In this document: piece after piece, positions 1-9,591 of the stretch
How positions within the stretch are numbered: position 1 is the stretch's first letter
Layout: every line of letters starts with the position of its first letter
NCBI GenBank assembly: GCA_014529385.2
Contig: CM043966.1
Location: 105,661,087 to 105,725,086, forward strand
Length of the DNA: 64,000 bases
Reading direction: 5' to 3'
From: Adiantum capillus-veneris
Lineage: Eukaryota > Streptophyta > Polypodiopsida > Polypodiales > Pteridaceae
The notes under the pieces: generated by a model
Told to the model about the DNA's origin: nothing
The model's input: the letters and a program-made list of their open reading frames with translations, nothing else
Databases searched by the model: none
Program-made: the position numbers and the translations under genes

Positions 1-535
1 TTTGGCAAGCCTTGAGGCTCAAGGCATCACATGCACCTCTCTTATTAGGAGACCTGATGGCACCATCAGTGCTCCTACATTGCTCCTCAAAACATTTTGG
101 AGCAAGAAGGGGCCCCTACGAGGCTACCATGTCATCACCCAATCGAGAGTGCCATCTTACTCGAACTCTAGCCAAAACCGGCCCATGGCTTCCTTGAGCA
201 CCGCCAACACCACACCCAACAGTGCCGCATAGCATCACGTGAGCAACACCCATTCATGGAGGCCATAGTCAACACCTTGAGGGAGCTCCCCTCCCTCTCT
301 CATCTTGCCAATGTTAGCGACCACTCGCAATATAAATAGCTTGCAAGTTTCATGGACAACACCCCATGTGGGATATAGCGCAGGCCACGGCCAACGTGGC
401 ATCCTCATGTTAATTCCCCTACATTGGCCTCCAAAGGTCCACAGGAAAACCACTTAAAATTATCTTAAATTTCCCCATAGCGAGAGAAAGATTGATGGAG
501 GGAGACCAAGAGGGAAATTGAGGGGTTGTGTGCCA

Positions 536-539
<4 letters not shown>
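1..539. other. Unassigned sequence, no recognisable gene
   Basis: A short frame is open on the plus strand from about 2 to 232, with low complexity and many Ser, Thr and Pro residues. It has no motif I recognise. No LTR boundary, PBS or splice pattern is evident. It may be the edge of a repeat that begins outside the window. Confidence 0.4.
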
Positions 540-599
<60 letters not shown>

Positions 600-600
600 A
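540..600. repeat. Compound microsatellite (GT)n(GA)n
   Basis: An uninterrupted GT run passes directly into a GA run, then a short G-interrupted tail. The sequence that follows (around 601-625) includes 'ttttaaaatcatagga', resembling the segments bordering GA tracts near 20.04 and 56.2 kb. This may therefore be the tail of a minus-strand retroposon. ORFs across it are artefacts of the repeat. Confidence 0.9.
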
Positions 601-800
601 GTTTTAAAATCATAGGAACACACTAAGAGACCTCAAATCTCTAACGAGACAAGTCTTTAATTTAAGAGTTGGTTTTTGAGAGGGAATTGTGATAACCAAT
701 CCACCACACTTAATGGTTACTATAGTTTCCTCTTTTTATTCGCTGAGGGAGATCTCAAAGGTCTACTTGACAAGTCTCAAACTCAAAACTTTGTGTGCAT

Positions 801-804
801 GTGC

Positions 805-863
<59 letters not shown>

Positions 864-870
864 AGAGAGA
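801..870. repeat. Compound microsatellite (GT)n(GA)n
   Basis: Same GT-then-GA order as the tract at 540. It ends in GGGA-interrupted GA units and is followed by unique-looking sequence. Confidence 0.9.
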
Positions 871-922
871 TATTGATCCGAATACATATCAAAGATCTAC
901 GAGTAATTTTGAACTCAAGATC

Positions 923-925
923 TAA

Positions 926-971
<46 letters not shown>

Positions 972-1086
972 GAGAGAATTGTCATCTTCCTAGAGTGATT
1001 ACAAGGACTAGAGTCCACACTCTCCACTTGTGTGCATATGGACACTCACACACACCTACAAATATAGGTGTGTGTGTGTGTGTGTA
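923..1086. repeat. Short (GT)n(GA)n and (GT)n microsatellites
   Basis: A short GT run leads into a GA run to about 968. A separate interrupted GT run lies at about 1068-1090. The spacer between them has no gene-like feature. Confidence 0.85.
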
Positions 1087-1249
1087 TGTGTTGTGTGATC
1101 CAATGGCCATGCTTTTCTTGACTGCAACAACGCATGCATTAAACACTAGTGTTGTAGTTAAAAAGCAAGCATAAACATTGACATGGATTGGCAGTTTGCT
1201 GTGCACATTTAAGTTGGGCATCCTCCCTTCTCAAAGTTCTCAATTTTAG

Positions 1250-1425
1250 ACTCTCTTCAAGTAGTTTCCACGAATCCCTTACATACCAGCTTGGTATTAT
1301 AATAAAACGTGGTAATATTGGTAAAGGAGGCATAGGAGAAAATCCCATGATTGCCACAAACATCAAACACAATCTAAGACTTAAGTTCTTGGCATACATA
1401 TGAGAATATATACTATATATAATGA
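1250..1425. repeat. Dispersed direct repeat, copy 1
   Basis: This segment recurs about 700 bp downstream (1955-2135) in direct orientation. Shared blocks include 'cttcaagtagtttc', 'aaaggaggcataggagaa' and 'ctaagacttaagt', and both copies end in 'actatata'. The copies differ by many substitutions and small indels, so the duplication is old. The common A/T-rich end suggests the edge of a mobile element, but no terminal inverted repeat or target duplication is clear. Confidence 0.7.
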
Positions 1426-1954
1426 TACATACTCGGTCTATGTTCCTATTAATTAGAATCTCCGTAGATCCACCCCCCCCCCCCCAAAAAAAAGGCGCGA
1501 TCTCTCTCCTCTCCCTTCCCCGACTGGTGCGCCATCGTTCTGCATCATTTGACCTTCCTGCACGGCAACCTCTACCCTGTAGCTCCGATGGAAAATGCCC
1601 TCCACGATGCGCCCAACTTTGCGTGAGATCCTAAAACCACACACTCGCGCCAATTTGCATCTGTGGACAGGCCAACGGAGCGCATCCGTTACGCTCAACG
1701 CGTGCACACACACAGGCAGACCCCGATACTGTCTGCATTTTGCTATCTCATGCACGAGCAAATATCACAGTCTCTCTCTCTCTCTGCGCTCGATTGTGCC
1801 ACCTGCATGCTCGATTAGTGTCACCTGGGCACCGTCACCTCATCTTTTCCTTGGCTTTTCTCTCGCCTCACTCGAGAGTCGAGGAATCTTGCTTGATTCC
1901 TTTTAATGAGACGTGCTTGAAAATTGGGCACCCTTACTGGAACTATATGTATAC
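1426..1954. other. Spacer between direct repeats; C14A8 tract
   Basis: Contains a run of 14 C followed by 8 A at about 1472-1493 and a short CT tract near 1771. Overlapping ORFs on both strands (plus 1595-1906, minus 1453-1761) are compositional. No recognisable gene. Confidence 0.5.
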
Positions 1955-2135
1955 TATGTCTTCAAGTAGTTTCTCCCAACCCCTTATATACCCCTTACAT
2001 ATAGGCTTGATGATTCTAATAAACCTGTTAATATTCATAAAGGAGGCATAGGAGAAAATCCCATAATTACCACAAACATCGAACACACTCTAAGACTTAA
2101 GTCCTTTGCATAAATATGAGAATCTATACTATATA
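1955..2135. repeat. Dispersed direct repeat, copy 2
   Basis: Partner of the segment at 1250-1425, same orientation. It begins at the shared 'cttcaagtagtttc' and ends at 'tctatactatata', an A/T-rich terminus like the 5' ends of some plant Helitrons. That resemblance alone does not establish the class. Confidence 0.7.
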
Positions 2136-2160
2136 ACACTAGTGCAGCCGACGACTCCGT

Positions 2161-2164
<4 letters not shown>

Positions 2165-2210
<46 letters not shown>
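2165..2210. repeat. (CT)n microsatellite
   Basis: A near-perfect CT run. The next 100 bp contain two copies of 'cattgtgttcccggattg'-like sequence (about 2216 and 2252), a small local duplication. Confidence 0.9.
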
Positions 2211-2211
<1 letters not shown>

Positions 2212-2312
2212 GCATCACTGTGTTCCCGGATTGTAGATGATCTCTCTGCGTCATTGTGTTCCCGGATTGCAGGCGACACCCATCGGATGCAAGAGAGACT
2301 GACGCGCCGTGG

Positions 2313-2314
<2 letters not shown>

Positions 2315-2348
<34 letters not shown>
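2315..2348. repeat. Poly-G homopolymer, 34 G
   Basis: Thirty-four consecutive G residues follow 'gtggcc' and are followed by 'aattcgc'. Runs this long are unusual in plant DNA and would be expected to form G-quadruplex structure. The exact length is prone to sequencing and assembly error. Glycine or proline ORFs across it are artefacts. Confidence 0.9.
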
Positions 2349-2349
<1 letters not shown>

Positions 2350-2382
2350 ATTCGCTCCCCCTTACTATTAGTATAGATTATA

Positions 2383-2560
2383 ACATGGAACTTCAAATTT
2401 CAAGGAAGGAGAGGGCCTTTACTTGTCACTCAGTCATTGGTTCACTTCAAAGAAAAGCAAAACATTTAATCTAAAGTGCAAAAGTGTGGGTTTAAGATTG
2501 CATGAATGAAAATACTTTTGACAATGAAAAGTCAAAATACTTACCTTTTTTTTTCCCCAA
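2383..2560. repeat. Dispersed repeat shared with 18006-18180
   Basis: Begins with 'catggaacttcaaatttcaa'. It shares 'cattggttcactt' and following A-rich blocks with the 18-kb copy in the same orientation. Both copies are preceded by 'tagta' and A/T-rich sequence. No coding capacity is seen. Confidence 0.65.
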
Positions 2561-2633
2561 AGAACTAGTAAATGTATTAGTTGAAATGTGCACGATAGAA
2601 AAGAACATAAATTTGAGGGGAATTTTGTCAATT

Positions 2634-3240
2634 CCTCTGATATCAAAAACTTGGTTTCCTTGAGGAGGCGGGATTGGCATAATAGCTTTATCCGCTCTTC
2701 CTTTGTCTTGAAGGTGATGATGCGGTGCTCAAGTGGCACACGGCTATTTGTGTCATTGATCTAAGAGATTGTGTTGGGCTCAATGGTGATTGGTTGGAGG
2801 ATGTCGTTGAGCAATTTTCTAGTGTATCCTTGTAAGTGCACCAAGGTGACGGAAGTCCCCCAATTCTCACTTTGAGGCTGAGAGATTCTTGTAGTTGGCA
2901 TTTTTGAAAGGCCGTTTATTTTTTGATGTCGATGTTCTTTGTTATTTCATGTGTTAAATCATGGGCTATCTTTTGAACAATTGAGACTCGGTTCAACCTC
3001 AATGAGGGAGTTTCAACCTCCCGTGCCTTTGCGAGCAGGGTTTGACTCTCTACTTCTTGCGAGCTCTTGAGCTTATGTAGCAGTTTCTTGAGGGCTACGT
3101 TCTCCTCTATGAGGACTTGGATATGAGCCTCAAGAGCCAAGATTCTTGCTTCTTGGTGGGTGGAGGGATCCTTTTGGGGGCGGCCTCCATAGCAAGGAAG
3201 CTCCGTGGGTGAGATATTGGTGTGCCAAAAGGTAGACATG
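2634..3240 (-). pseudogene. LINE (L1-type) ORF1 fragment, frameshifted
   Basis: Read on the minus strand, this shows the layout of an L1 ORF1 protein. A heptad-rich coiled coil (about 3190-2916, e.g. ILALEAHIQVLIEENVALKK) comes first, then an RRM-like segment beginning LKVRIGGLPSPWC (about 2880-2690), then the start of the C-terminal nucleic-acid-binding domain (ITFKTKEERIKLL, LISEELTK). The segments lie in different frames, so there are at least two frameshifts, and homology stops soon after ELTK near 2634. The same protein family is present as a second copy between 14475 and 17316, which supports the assignment. A plausible original start is the ATG at about 3191 (minus strand). ORF1 proteins bind LINE RNA and act as chaperones; this copy is dead. 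Confidence 0.75.
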
Positions 3241-3573
3241 CCACCTGTGAGCTGTGGGGCTTGTTACAAATCTATTGATATCTTGGGCATATGGCGTCCT
3301 CTACAAGATAGCCAATCCTTCAACTATGGGACCACTAGTGACGTTCTTTGCAAGGTAGCCAATCCAAATGGCATCCACTATAGGGCAGAAAATCCTTCAA
3401 CTATGGGACTGGGCCTTCAAAGCATTCTCCATACAATAGCAATAGTCAGCAGGTCGACTACACATTAAAAATGTCCTCAGCAGGTCAATGGCTTTGTCTC
3501 CATGCAACAACAAACCCTCTCAGCAGGTCCCAACCAGGTCGTGACCCTTAGTTTTATTATGAGGAGAAGGGGG
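3241..3573. other. Left flank of the Tat element
   Basis: No gene recognised. A short imperfect internal duplication shares 'atccttcaactatgggac' (about 3315 and 3391), and 'cagcaggtc' recurs three times between 3449 and 3525. The last bases before the LTR are a G run that supplies the candidate target duplication. Confidence 0.5.
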
Positions 3574-4408
3574 TGATGGGGGCTTTTCACAAGCCAAGCT
3601 CCCATACCCCTCTTCTCTCATCACCACCCCATGAAAACCCCCTCTTAGGGAGGGAGTGATAAAAGGCATTGGAAAAAGTAAGAAAAAAAAAAAGTATGAT
3701 TATGTAAATATATAAGAAAGGTAAAATAAGCCACCTCATGCCTGCGGGGTAGCCCATCCCCACCTTGCCTCCTTTTTCTTCACTGTTGCCCCGCCAGGTG
3801 TCCTTTTTCCTCTCCTCCACTCAAAAGGTCAACCCCCTCTCTCTTCCCCTTGTCCTTTCTCCTTTCTCTCTCCCCTCAAGCTACCCCACCTCTCACCAAT
3901 AATGCATTATAACTCACCAATAATGCACCCTAACTCACATGCAACTTACCCTATCTTCCAAAATAGTATACCCCACCCCCTCTTTCTCTCTCCTATCATA
4001 TCCCATGACCCAAATACCCCCCTCTCTCTCTCTAAAGGGTGCCATGTCTCTTGTCTTGTAGCTAAATAACCTCCCCCACACTCACACACACTCAGTTTCA
4101 CTGAAAAAAAATGCCCACAGACCCATCCCCACCCGGTGGTTACCTGATTTTTCTTGTGTTCACACACATCTGCACACAGATTCACCTCTGAACACACTCC
4201 CCTCTCTCCCCTCTTGTAATTACTTTATTCTCCATGTCACCTCTCACTTTTTTTCATCAACCCATCTCTCTCTCTTAGTCTCTCTCTCATGAGACTGCTG
4301 TTCTGGCACATATACACACAGCCAGACAAGTGGGGCCCACAGTCACATGGCCTATGTAGATAATGATTTCTTCATTTTTAAATTCTAGAATTCCTCCCCC
4401 TCCTCCCC

Positions 4409-4416
4409 TATATAAA
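4409..4416 (+). promoter_or_regulatory. LTR TATA box
   Basis: 'tatataaa' lies inside the 5' LTR after a C-rich block and before a CA-rich stretch. The spacing to the poly(A) signal about 300 bp downstream fits a U3-R-U5 layout. The same sequence is at 12109-12116 in the 3' LTR. Confidence 0.7.
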
Positions 4417-4716
4417 GAGGGGTCACCATCACACTAAACACACACCATCACCAAAGAGTACACTATGCACTGTGTGTGCCTAGTGCACACACACACACCC
4501 ACACCATCACCATCACCGCAATCACCATGCTCGTTTTAAGCATGACCTCTACACCCTTGGGCTATGGAAGATGAAGGGAAACTAAATGAAAGATGATGGC
4601 CATAACCCTCGTGCGAGTCTTCGCCATCAACTCCCACCTATCCGCCATATGCTCTACCACGCTCTCCCTTCTCATTCCCCTACCCTATGCTCCCCATTTC
4701 ATCGCCTTATTCTCTA

Positions 4717-4722
4717 AATAAA
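4717..4722 (+). terminator. LTR polyadenylation signal
   Basis: AATAAA in the context 'ctctaaataaagctt'. The 3' LTR copy, which would act in transcript 3' processing, is at 12419-12424. Confidence 0.55.
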
Positions 4723-4879
4723 GCTTGAGTTTTTGTGAGTATATTTTCTTGCAATGTTTTGCCCATGTGAGGTGTGCGGAATCACCACCTAGTCTTGCGT
4801 TTGGAGTGAGCTTGTGTATGTGTGAAGGGTGTCCGGATTCGCCATCCTTTTGTGGTGCCTAAGTACTAAGCCGCCATAC

Positions 4880-4881
<2 letters not shown>

Positions 4882-4924
<43 letters not shown>
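4882..4924. repeat. (CT)n microsatellite within the 5' LTR
   Basis: Long pure CT run. The aligned position in the 3' LTR (about 12584-12606) has only a short, C-interrupted CT run, so the length changed after the element inserted. Confidence 0.85.
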
Positions 4925-4926
<2 letters not shown>

Positions 4927-5138
4927 TGATCTCATTTCCCTTCCTCTTCATCATTACTCCCAAGCATCCATCTCTCTTGGATGAAAACTTTGTTATGGTG
5001 GTGTGTTGTTTGCGTCCTAGCCGCTGAAGCTAGGTGGTGCCCCCTGTTTGCTTTACCATGATAGGCTCGAGGCGCGCCATTCGGTCCCCGGTGTTTTAGA
5101 GGCCGTCGGGGTTTGGGGTTTGCTTTGCTCCCGTCATT

Positions 5139-5151
5139 TGGTGCCCCCACT
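5139..5151 (+). other. Primer-binding site of the Tat element
   Basis: 'tggtgcccccac' starts two bases after the 5' LTR. TGG at the start of a PBS is complementary to the CCA end of a tRNA. The cognate tRNA would have an acceptor end ...GGGGGCACCA; I cannot assign its identity without a tRNA search. Confidence 0.6.
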
Positions 5152-5209
5152 GAGGATCTTTTCATGAAACCCTTCAGTTTACAAGACTGAAACCCCTAAA
5201 CTATTGTGA

Positions 5210-5914
5210 ATGGATGAATGGCTAGCAGGATTTGCTAATTGGACGACAGAAGAAGAAGAGCTCCAAGCACAACTAGACGAACTCCGCATCTCCATCGAAG
5301 CTCGAGTGCCAGGCGTAACAGTAATCGATTTGCAGTGGGAGAGTCAACCAACACGCCAAACCCAGTGGATATACATAGGCCAAGTACCAAGAAGAAGAAG
5401 AAGGAGAAGGTCGAAACCATGTCCGCAACCTACAACCAACCCACAACAACAAAATGGAAGGAGCTCTACACAATAGAGAATCAACACTATTCTACTTTGA
5501 GAATCGGGTAACTCAAGTCACCGAGGTAATTATCACAGTCAGTTTTCAAGTCGCACCTGATGCTGCAGCACAGATAACGGAATCATTGGCTCACACTCTC
5601 ACTAGAGAAACTAGGGATCTACTGAGTTTGTTTCAGGAAAGAACACCACCCTTTCCCACAAGCTTGGACAGTGACTAAGCACCTCTAAGCTTCACATGAA
5701 TCAGTACAACCTACCTCAAGACAGATCACACATACCAACACGTGTACGCTCAATCAAGGTAATACTGGATTTGAAGGCTCACTACCAGCACGTCATTGAC
5801 ACCATGCTAGGTGGGGAGCGTGTTTTTGAGGTTCTGGCATCAGATCAACCATTTGTCTTACCTTTGGTACAAGGCAATGTACCGTTTGAAGTTTTAATCT
5901 ATGTCCTAGTATAA
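5210..5914 (+). pseudogene. Degenerate leader/Gag N-terminal frames
   Basis: Consecutive open stretches in different frames: 5210 to about 5310 (acidic start MDEWLAGFANWTTEEEELQ), continuing in the +1-shifted frame to 5511, then 5454-5678, then 5696-5914. They read as one decayed coding region upstream of gag with several frameshifts or stops. The polypeptide has no domain I recognise. It could be the N-terminal part of Gag or a Tat-lineage extra leader ORF; the sequence does not decide between these. Confidence 0.4.
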
Positions 5915-5967
5915 GAGGGTATACACGCCTCCTTGTAAAGAAGAAAAAAACTTTTGCAAGCTAAGCA

Positions 5968-7275
5968 ATGTGTCTTTCTAGCTCTCTCTCAGTAATCATG
6001 GCAAGTGTAGCATTTCCAACATTTAAAGGAAAGAAGGGGGAGGATTTGGTAACAGACTTCCTAGATGACTTTGAAGTAGCATGTGTAGTGAGCAACAAAG
6101 ATACAGATGAATCCCGGGTTAGAATCTTTAAGCATCTCATGAAGCTAGAAGCTAGATCATGGTACAATGCACTTCCACAAGCAACCAAGGATGACTGGGA
6201 ACCCTTAAAAACCGCTTTTAAGAGGCGCTTTGGGGGAGGTATCACTTCAGAAAAGTTGTGGGACAAGTTGAGAGACTTGAAGCAGGAGGGTCTTTTAGAA
6301 TATGCCACCTATGAGTCCAAATTTGTGGATTTGTGGGAATGGTGGGTTGAGTCACTGGCAAGGGGGGAAGCTGCACTGGATTTCCTAAAAAAAGATCGGT
6401 TCATGCATGGCTTATGGCCGCTTCTCAAGGAGAAGGTGAAAGGTAGATTCCCGGCTACGTACGAGTTAGCCGTTGAGATTGCTCGCCTTAAGGACAAGAA
6501 GCTGCGAATGAAAGCCAAAGAAACCGAGTCAATAGAAGCAGGAACATCGCGTCGACTAGCAACTATGACAACCACCATTCCACCACCACCACCGGCTCTT
6601 GGGGTAAGAGATGACCAACAAGATATGTTGGCCCATATTACTGACCAACTGCAGAATTTGTCTGTCTACTTAATACAGCAAGGGAGGAGTCAAGAAAGAG
6701 ATCAAGACCCTGGAAGAGCACGACGACAAAACAAGGAGTATCATTGCTACAACTGCGGAGAAGACGGTCACGGTATGTACTACTGTCCCAAACCACGACA
6801 AAACTATAATAGAGGAGGTAGGAGGAACCAATTGTCACCCCCTAGAGAAAGAACACCCCCACCCCGAGCACCAACCCCACCAACACAAATTCTACGTCCA
6901 CCCCAGACACCACTACAAGCATCCATTCCACCTCTTCCACCAGCCCCACCACCTGATCGCCTTGTAAACATCATAAGGCTAGAAGAGAAAGGAAAAGCCG
7001 TAGTAGTGGATCCACCCAGAGCAAAGGAGAGGGACAAGGGTAAGGAGAAGGTAACCTTTTTAGAACCACTTGAGGCCATGACTGTGAAAAGAGCTAGGAG
7101 GGAGAAGGCTACACAATCAGATGATGAGAGAAGCATGAGAGGAGAAACTAGCAAGAGGCCATCCAGGCCTCGACGGAAATTGGGCATCATCGACTTCCAG
7201 CTAGGGGAAAGTTCTAAGCCCTATGATCTAACATTGGATGTGGTAGAGCAAGGACCGAAGATTACATGGCCATAG
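5968..7275 (+). CDS. gag: Gag polyprotein (Tat-type Gypsy)
   Basis: A 435-codon frame. Residues about 11-185 look like the retrotransposon Gag capsid region (FPTFKGKKG at the start, then EARSWYNALP and YELAVEIARLKDKK). A CCHC zinc knuckle follows at residues 260-273 (C-YN-C-GEDG-H-GMYY-C). A long Pro-rich and basic C-terminal tail follows. The knuckle binds the element RNA during packaging into virus-like particles. The more likely start is the second ATG at 5998, giving MASVAFPTFKG. The frame ends at a TAG (7273-7275), but the same frame stays open afterwards into the protease, so Gag and Pol may once have been continuous or joined by read-through. Confidence 0.9.
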   Translation: MCLSSSLSVIMASVAFPTFKGKKGEDLVTDFLDDFEVACVVSNKDTDESRVRIFKHLMKLEARSWYNALPQATKDDWEPLKTAFKRRFGGGITSEKLWDKLRDLKQEGLLEYATYESKFVDLWEWWVESLARGEAALDFLKKDRFMHGLWPLLKEKVKGRFPATYELAVEIARLKDKKLRMKAKETESIEAGTSRRLATMTTTIPPPPPALGVRDDQQDMLAHITDQLQNLSVYLIQQGRSQERDQDPGRARRQNKEYHCYNCGEDGHGMYYCPKPRQNYNRGGRRNQLSPPRERTPPPRAPTPPTQILRPPQTPLQASIPPLPPAPPPDRLVNIIRLEEKGKAVVVDPPRAKERDKGKEKVTFLEPLEAMTVKRARREKATQSDDERSMRGETSKRPSRPRRKLGIIDFQLGESSKPYDLTLDVVEQGPKITWP

Positions 7276-7317
7276 CTGCTACATCTTGTACCTAAAGTAA
7301 GGCGACAATGGTCTAAA

Positions 7318-7773
7318 ATGGTAAGTACAAGACGCTCCAAAACAAAGGTAGCCGGAGCAATTTCGGGATGCAACATGGATGACATCCTTCCAATTGTCGA
7401 CGTAAACATAAAAGGAAAGAGGGTTGGAAACACCTACATTGATGGAGGTGCACAAATCTGTGTAATGAGCGAAGCTATGATGCTTCGATTAGGGCTCGAG
7501 GTTGAAAGGCCTTCTCCATGCAAGGCAAAGATGGCAAACAACGCAAAAGTAAAGTGTGTGGGTGTGGTAAGTGCCGTGAAAATCAAAGCTTTCAACACTG
7601 AGGTAGAGGTAGATGTTTTTGTAATGCCTACTAAGGGGGAGGGCTATCCACTAATTTTGGGAAGGCCATGGTTGATGGCCATGAAGGCAAAACAGGACTG
7701 GGGTACTGGCCTTCTACGCATGACCGGTAAGAAAGGGGAGACAATCTACTACGACATGAGGATTGGCAAGTAG
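7318..7773 (+). CDS. Retroelement aspartic protease
   Basis: Retropepsin-like domain that would process the polyprotein. The active-site loop reads YIDGGAQICVM, with D-G-G where D-(S/T)-G is usual. The second conserved block is PLILGRPWL. This frame is identical to that of gag (start 1350 bases downstream, a multiple of three) and to RT. It is bounded by TAG codons at 7273 and 7771. I do not know whether DGG is normal in this family or a loss-of-function change; aligning other Tat proteases would tell. Confidence 0.85.
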   Translation: MVSTRRSKTKVAGAISGCNMDDILPIVDVNIKGKRVGNTYIDGGAQICVMSEAMMLRLGLEVERPSPCKAKMANNAKVKCVGVVSAVKIKAFNTEVEVDVFVMPTKGEGYPLILGRPWLMAMKAKQDWGTGLLRMTGKKGETIYYDMRIGK

Positions 7774-7779
7774 AAGCAA

Positions 7780-9591
7780 ATGAATCTAGAAACATCGGCA
7801 GATGAAACCACTAGCGAATCTTCCAGTTCTGAGGAGGAGACCACATCCACCGACGAAAGTGACAGTTCCATTGATGTGATGAGTATCATTATGAAGGATC
7901 CACAAAGGGTAAGCACAACTGGTGATCCATCACCAAAAGGGCAACCCAATGAAGAGGAGAGCAAATCACCTGGCCTAGGAGGAAGTAGGTTGAAGGGTAT
8001 GTTGTCTACGGAATTAACACTTGAGGAGAAAGATAGTTTTTTGCAAATGTTGATGGGATTTCCTAACCTGTTCATTCACAACTATGAAAGAATCACAGGC
8101 ATTACAGTGGTGGAACATCATATTAAGCTGAAGGAAGGGGTAAAACTAGTTGTGCAAAAGCTACGACGACTGGGGGTCATACAAGAAAAGCCACTCTTGG
8201 CCGAGGTAAGGAAACTGCTGGAGGTGGGATTCATTTATCATGTAGAAAACTCAGAATGGGTGTCACCCGTAGTGGTGACTCCTAAAAAGAATGGTAAGTG
8301 GAGGGTCTGTGTTGACTACAAACCACTAAATGCAGCTACAAAGAGAGACCACTTTCCTCTCCCTTTCTTGGATGAAATTCTGAATGAAGTAGCGGGTTTT
8401 GAATGCTATACCGTCTGTGATGGTTATTCTGGATACTTTCAAATACGCATAGCCTTGGAAGATCAGCTAAAAACCACTTTTATCACGCCATGGGGTTGTT
8501 TTGCATACAGGGTTATGCCATTTGGTCTCACAAATGCACCTGCCACATTCCAAAGATATGTCACATATGTTTTTCAACCGTTCTTTGGAACATCCATAAG
8601 AGTGATCATTGATGATTTTTGTATATATAGCTCCCGTATTTCACATTTAGAAAAGGTAACTGAAGGTTTGGCCAGGTTGCAGAGCCTAGGTGGGCAATTA
8701 AATGTGAATAAATGTCACATTGGGGAGAGGAAAGTCATTCTACTAGGCCATTAAATTTCAGCAAGAGGTATCAACGCCGACCCAAGTAAGGTGTCCGCAC
8801 TCATAGCCCTACCTTCACCAATGACCGCACGTCAACTGGTCTCTTTTCTAGAGAAGGTGAGGTACTTAAGTAGATTCATACATCTACTATCACAACTTGT
8901 TCTACCACTGCAACAACTCACTCAAAGATCAACTTTCACTTGGGACGAGGAAAGCGAACATCACTACAACAAGGTAAAGGAGGTCTTAGCCACTCTGCCA
9001 ACTATCTCACCACCTAAGTGGGATGAAAAATTCTATGTCACCTCAAGTGTTGGTGATGATTCATTGGGGGCTGCGCTACTCCAAAAGGATACAACGACAT
9101 CTTTCATGAAGCCAATCTACTTCTCTAGTCGAATGATGACAGCAGGAGAGAAAGGTTTCACCCATGTGGAACACTTAGTCCTAGCTCTTAGATTTGCAAC
9201 TACAAAGTTTAGATCATATTTGCTGCCTAAGCAATTTTTGATTCTAACCACGGATGAAATATTTCCCTATGTTGTACAACACATGGATGTGTCTGCTAGA
9301 ATTACTAAATGGCTAGTTCGTTTGCAAGAGTTTGACTACACGGTACAGGTAGAAAGCACGACAAGGGCAAGTTTGGGGGGACTCATGACCTACCAAGTAT
9401 TTGAAAGGAAGGAGAAGCAATCTAAGGAAGGAGAAGTCCGATTACCTCCAGTACCACCGATGGTAGAAGGAGCATACTCTCTCTACTTTGATGGAGCCTA
9501 CAAGCGAGCGTCAGACAAAGCAGCTGCAGGCATAGTGGTCTTTGATGACAAAGGTATTTTCGTTGGGCCAATTGTTAGATTCACATTCTAA
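7780..9591 (+). pseudogene. Reverse transcriptase and first RNase H, interrupted
   Basis: After an acidic Ser/Glu-rich linker, the RT domain shows WVSPVVVTPKKNGKWRVCVDY, the motif A region (TVCDGYSGYFQI), [15 protein letters not shown] and a catalytic VIIDDF box. At 8752-8754 a TAA interrupts the conserved LGH-IS junction; the same frame resumes through the RT thumb/connection and first RNase H. That RNase H looks degenerate: the first catalytic Asp region reads VTSSVGDDSLGAALL and the terminal ADALS motif is replaced. The second, archaeal-type RNase H begins near 9475 (LYFDGAYKRASDKAAAGIVV) and is cut by a frameshift before 9591. RT and RNase H copy the RNA genome into DNA. Confidence 0.9.

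Larger units (their letters stand above)
3574..5136 (+). repeat. 5' LTR of the Tat element
   Basis: Begins 'tgatgggggcttttcac' and ends 'tttgctcccgtca'. It matches 11274-12818 along its whole length. It contains a TATA box near 4409, a polyadenylation signal near 4717 and a (CT)n stretch at about 4882-4924 that is much longer than in the 3' LTR. ORFs read antisense inside the LTR occur identically in both copies and are not genes. Confidence 0.95.

Noticed and set aside
2139-2474. ORFs with poly-Pro or poly-Gly runs around the G tract
   Set aside because: They are created by the 34-G homopolymer and CT repeats; there is no evidence of a gene.
3587-4197. Minus-strand ORFs inside the Tat LTR (77 and 83 codons)
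   Set aside because: They recur unchanged in the other LTR (11287-11897) only because the LTRs are copies, and no domain or start context supports them.
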